Assembly: GCF_036669915.1 (NCBI RefSeq)
Contig: NC_089324.1
Coordinates: 919,344 to 983,343 of the forward strand
From: Pocillopora verrucosa
Lineage: Eukaryota; Cnidaria; Anthozoa; Scleractinia; Pocilloporidae
Direction of reading: 5' to 3'
Length of the DNA: 64,000 bases
Shown: piece by piece, positions 61,343 to 64,000 of the stretch
Position numbering within the stretch: position 1 is the stretch's first letter
Layout of the letters: every line of letters begins with the position of its first letter
The notes under the pieces: generated by a model
Seen by the model: only the letters and a program-made list of their open reading frames with translations
What the model was told of the DNA's origin: nothing
Database searches by the model: none
Made by a program: the position numbers and the translations under genes

Positions 61343-63408
61343 TCGATGGGAGAGTATAGCAGGTAATTTAGTGTTAACAACTGGGTTGAAAACGTAAATT
61401 AGCCACCGTAAAGGCTTTTTAGCTTTTTTACCCTTTACGGTGGCTAATTTACGTTTTCAACCCAGTTGTTAACACTAAATTACCTGCTATGTCACAAGGA
61501 GCCAAGGAAAATGAAATGTAAAAAGAAGAAAACTGCCGGAAGCGTAGGAAAACGCGTCTTAAGTTTTCTCTCGCGACTACAGGAAACAAAACATGTATAG
61601 GATAGAATACCAAAAGCATAGTACTTATGCAAGGCTCTGCAAGTTCTAAAGACACTTGTTTTTTTCTTAAAGTCTATCTGAATAGTCAATGTCAGTTTTC
61701 GTCGACAAGTCATTGGCAAACTTTTCCTTCCGTGCGTTGCAAAAACTATTTTAGTAATACAGTAGCCTCCGTTTGGGTTGAAAATATGCTAATAGATTCA
61801 TCTTGTGAAGTTGTTTATTTCTCGAAGCCCACATGCAGCTCTTCTCGAGCTATAATCTCGACAAACTATATTGTGCTAACAGATAATATGAGCTGATAGA
61901 TATCTGAGCGCATTACCACAACTTCGGCGCGGAATTACGCAGCGTTAAACATAACCTTGCAGCCTTATTGACTACTTTAACTGCATGCTTTTCTTCTGAA
62001 GTTCTTCCCAGCTGTGATGCACTTTTGTTATCTGGCTACACACTTAGTGGTATTTACCGTATCGATCCCTTGGATGGAAATGGAGGATTTGGAGTGAACT
62101 GCGACAACGAGAACGGCGGAGGAGGTTGGTCGATAATTCTAAGACGATATGATGGTTCCTTAGATTTCGATCGCGGGTGGTCTGCCTACGTGGAAGGCTT
62201 AGGAGATCTAACAGGAGAGTTTTGGTTAGGCTTGGAGAAAATGTATAGACTCACTGGTGGCTCGTACTTCAACTTGAGATTCGATCTCGAATCCTCGAAT
62301 GGAATCAAGAAGTACGCAGAGTACGAAGGATGTCTACTGGACAAGGACCGAAAATATAAGATAACTGTTGGAAGTTATTCAGGTGAGAAATGACACAAGG
62401 GATGAAATTTATGGCGGCTGCCAAAACGCGAGAAATACGAGATATTTAAACTGAGGCTAAGCTTTTAACTTTTTTGACACCATCATTGTTGTGTTCAGCA
62501 TACATCTAGCAGATTTTTTTCTTTATAGTAGAGAGTTTCTGGCATCAATTTAGTCATAGTTTTCTAACATTTGACTGTAAAGAATCTCGTTTGAAAATAT
62601 TCATTTCTCATTGCCCGACCGAACCTTTTTTTTTTTTTTTTCCTTTTTTGTTTATAAAAATTTAAAAAAAGGGAAGACAAGTGTGATTCACTACCTAGAG
62701 TATAATTAAACCTGGATGTTTACAGAAAAAACCTTAATGTAGACCTGGGATATAAGAAGACTCCTGCAGGAGGTCAAAAGTGACATGCAAATAACTAAGG
62801 AAAAATTGATCAAAGCAGTCGGCTTAGAAAAATTTTTTACCCAAACAAAATAGATCAATATCAGTATCTGGGCAACTGCCCACCTACCCCTCTCCTAACC
62901 CAACATTAACCTTAACTTGTTGTCACTTGACTGTTATTGAGTCAGGGGAGGGGTAGGTGGGCAGTTGCTCAGACACTGATATTGATCCAACCAAATTACC
63001 CCATCCCCACCCCCACCTCCTTGGTTGATTTTGGTCTTTTTTTCCACCTTTTGAACGACTGACCCAGCCACATCCACGAAAGGGAAAGCGACGGAGTCGT
63101 AACAATTTATGGGAATGGCCATAATAGATTTGCTTTTTCCTTTTGCAGGCAATGCGGGAGACTCGTTTTCGTATCACAGTGGGATGAAATTCTCCACTAA
63201 AAATAAAGACTATGATCAATCCAGCTTGAAGTGCGCTCAAGTTGCCGGTGGCGGATGGTGGTTTAATAACTGTCAACGCGCATGCCTCACAGGAAGTTAC
63301 GAGAATGGCACGCACAGTTCTCAAGGAATTGTGGGCATTCAATGGCAGGCGTGGACTGGGGCTAACTACTCTTTGTCCAAAGTTGAGATGAAAATAAAAC
63401 CAGCTTAA
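58304..63408 (+). CDS. ephrin-domain + fibrinogen-related-domain secreted protein B, 554 residues
   Basis: Exons: 58304-58407, 58996-59315, 59837-59938, 60069-60299, 60612-60878, 62002-62382 and 63149-63408. Phases are 2,1,1,1,1,1; total 1665 nt with stop TAA. Exon 1 gives a signal peptide (MLKPQQFVKFLFLVSVSFAS) and LHWDPRNP. Exons 2-3 form the ephrin receptor-binding domain: FKQNVEINVL, NVLCPNPG, MYENMWIVTKEEYDMC, RILSCDSPLKL, LEFAPGTKYYFI and GGHCLTSNMKMVIHVC, with all four family cysteines. Exon 4 is a Ser/Thr-rich linker beginning DPKC. Exon 5 holds several N-x-S/T sites and a helical segment. Exons 6-7 form the FReD: SCDALLL, SGIYRIDPLDG, NCDNENGGGGWSI, RRYDGSLDF, GEFWLGLEKMYRL, KCAQVAGGGWWFNNCQRA. 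No anchor sequence follows, so it is predicted to be secreted. Expected partners are Eph-type receptors (ephrin part) and glycans or protein ligands (FReD part), by family knowledge only. AATAAA at 63438-63443 is a likely poly(A) signal. Confidence 0.93.
60930..61200. repeat. dispersed repeat related to 5390-5800
   Basis: Shares AAAACTCGCGCCACT, AGCGTTTTCCCGCACTT and TACGACACTCAATCGAAAAG with the pair at 5390-5800. It sits in the intron between the fifth and sixth coding exons of ephrin-FReD gene B. Confidence 0.6.
61293..61500. mobile_element. palindromic hammerhead-family insertion with exact 13-bp TSD
   Basis: TATGTCACAAGGA at 61293-61305 and 61488-61500 is an exact duplication. The insert starts with the family tail (GGGGTAAGTTTCTAAAGAAA). 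It then carries a minus-oriented body followed by the plus-oriented body, making a hairpin with arms of about 65 bp around 61418. The hammerhead core itself is missing at the junction. It lies in intron 5 of ephrin-FReD gene B, and the exact duplication suggests a recent insertion. Confidence 0.82.
62853..62988. mobile_element. foldback element (family 2), 136 bp
   Basis: Left arm GATCAATATCAGTATCTGGG continues to CCACCTACCCCTCTCCTAAC. The right arm is its near-perfect complement, ending CAGACACTGATATTGATCC. The loop is about 35 nt. It is located in the last intron of ephrin-FReD gene B, about 160 bp before the final exon. No ORF. Confidence 0.78.
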
Positions 63409-64000
63409 CTTGTGACTACAGTCGACTTGAAGACCAAAATAAAAGGAGCAATTTTCTGTCCCAGAGAGGAGTTGCGGCTCGCACGCTTCCCGCTGACTTT
63501 TAGACTCAGTATGGAAAGATGACCATGAGAGCGCTCTTCGCTTCAGCGTCGGAAATTGAAAACCAAAGTTGTCGTAATAGTCAATCAGAAGATTGGCCAA
63601 TGAGAGCCAATGAGAACTCAACAACCAACCAAACTGCCTAAAACGCGGGAAAACGTTTAAATTTTGCCTCTGATTGGTTAAGAATATGTCGTGAGTTTCC
63701 TGAGATTACTTTGGATACTCAACCAAAATTGCTCCCACTCCATCAAGGAATAAGAGATTGACTATTCAGAGAAGGAGAATTTACTTTAATTTTAGGAAAC
63801 CTATTGTTGGAAAAGCAGTGTAAAGAACTCGAGGAATCAATTTCCCTCCCATCAGCTTTTCAAAGAGAAATATTTGAATGTATTGATTAGAATGGAGAAC
63901 TTTTCAGAAAGCTCATTAATGAACTCAAAAATGAATGAAACCCTTTTGACATTCCACGTGTGGTTATCGCGAATTGTAGCACACTTCTACCAAAATAGGG
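63409..64000. other. 3' flank of ephrin-FReD gene B
   Basis: Contains the presumed poly(A) signal at 63438-63443 and, at about 63590-63690, a minus-oriented relative of the 5390-5800 repeat (GATTGGTTAAGAA, AACGCGGGAAAACG). No coding exon; the long minus-strand ORF over 62923-63624 is antisense to the FReD exon. Confidence 0.5.

Noticed and set aside
62923-63624. 233-residue minus-strand ORF
   Set aside because: Antisense to the final FReD exon and a foldback repeat; no coding signature of its own.
1-64000. Bacterial-type systems (operons, CRISPR arrays, phage or integron structures) and RNA genes such as tRNA or rRNA
   Set aside because: The introns, domain types and repeats are eukaryotic. 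No direct-repeat/spacer array, Shine-Dalgarno-led gene strings, or confident tRNA/rRNA sequence was seen by eye; a tRNA or covariance scan was not possible.

Overview
This looks like nuclear DNA of an invertebrate animal, most likely a cnidarian and probably a stony coral or other anthozoan. The genes have GT-AG introns in AT-rich non-coding DNA. The gene content is typical of an animal: ephrin-like and fibrinogen-related domains, C2H2 zinc fingers, BTB-kelch, and intronless class A GPCRs. Inverted-repeat MITEs and Penelope-like retroelement debris are scattered throughout. The species call is inference. All splice models were built by hand from splice signals, reading phase and domain continuity.

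Layout. (1) 1191-8030 (+): 3' part of a large acidic, Ser-rich protein gene with a short charged coiled-coil C-terminus; its 5' end is outside the window. (2) 10339-11976 (-) and 17415-19720 (-): two paralogous four-finger C2H2 zinc-finger genes sharing an intron that splits the last finger. (3) 21996-26409 (-): a seven-exon gene for a secreted protein joining an ephrin-type receptor-binding domain, a Ser/Thr-rich linker with a short helical segment, and a fibrinogen-related domain (FReD). (4) 32630-34518 (+): a trichohyalin-like, highly charged helical protein. (5) 37696-38712 (+) and 43790-44791 (+): two intronless class A GPCRs. (6) 45297-56251 (-): a seven-exon BTB-BACK-kelch gene. (7) 58304-63408 (+): a second ephrin+FReD gene with the same exon plan and intron phases as gene 3. 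The two ephrin-FReD genes point away from each other, about 32 kb apart, around unrelated genes.

The most novel item is the ephrin-FReD pair. Each protein has a signal peptide, all four canonical ephrin cysteines, and the G-strand motif. The usual GPI or transmembrane anchor is replaced by a fibrinogen lectin-like domain. This suggests a soluble, possibly oligomeric ligand that could link Eph-type receptors to a FReD target such as glycans, microbes or matrix.

The second theme is mobile DNA. A repeat family occurs at about nine places and carries a hammerhead-ribozyme-like core. In two places it lies just downstream of a decayed Penelope-like GIY-YIG endonuclease end. Several short (about 100-180 bp) derivatives are bounded by 12-15 bp target-site duplications, some in palindromic (inverted) form. 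A second, unrelated family at 43.1-43.4 kb shows the same combination of hammerhead-like core, palindrome and 12-bp duplication.
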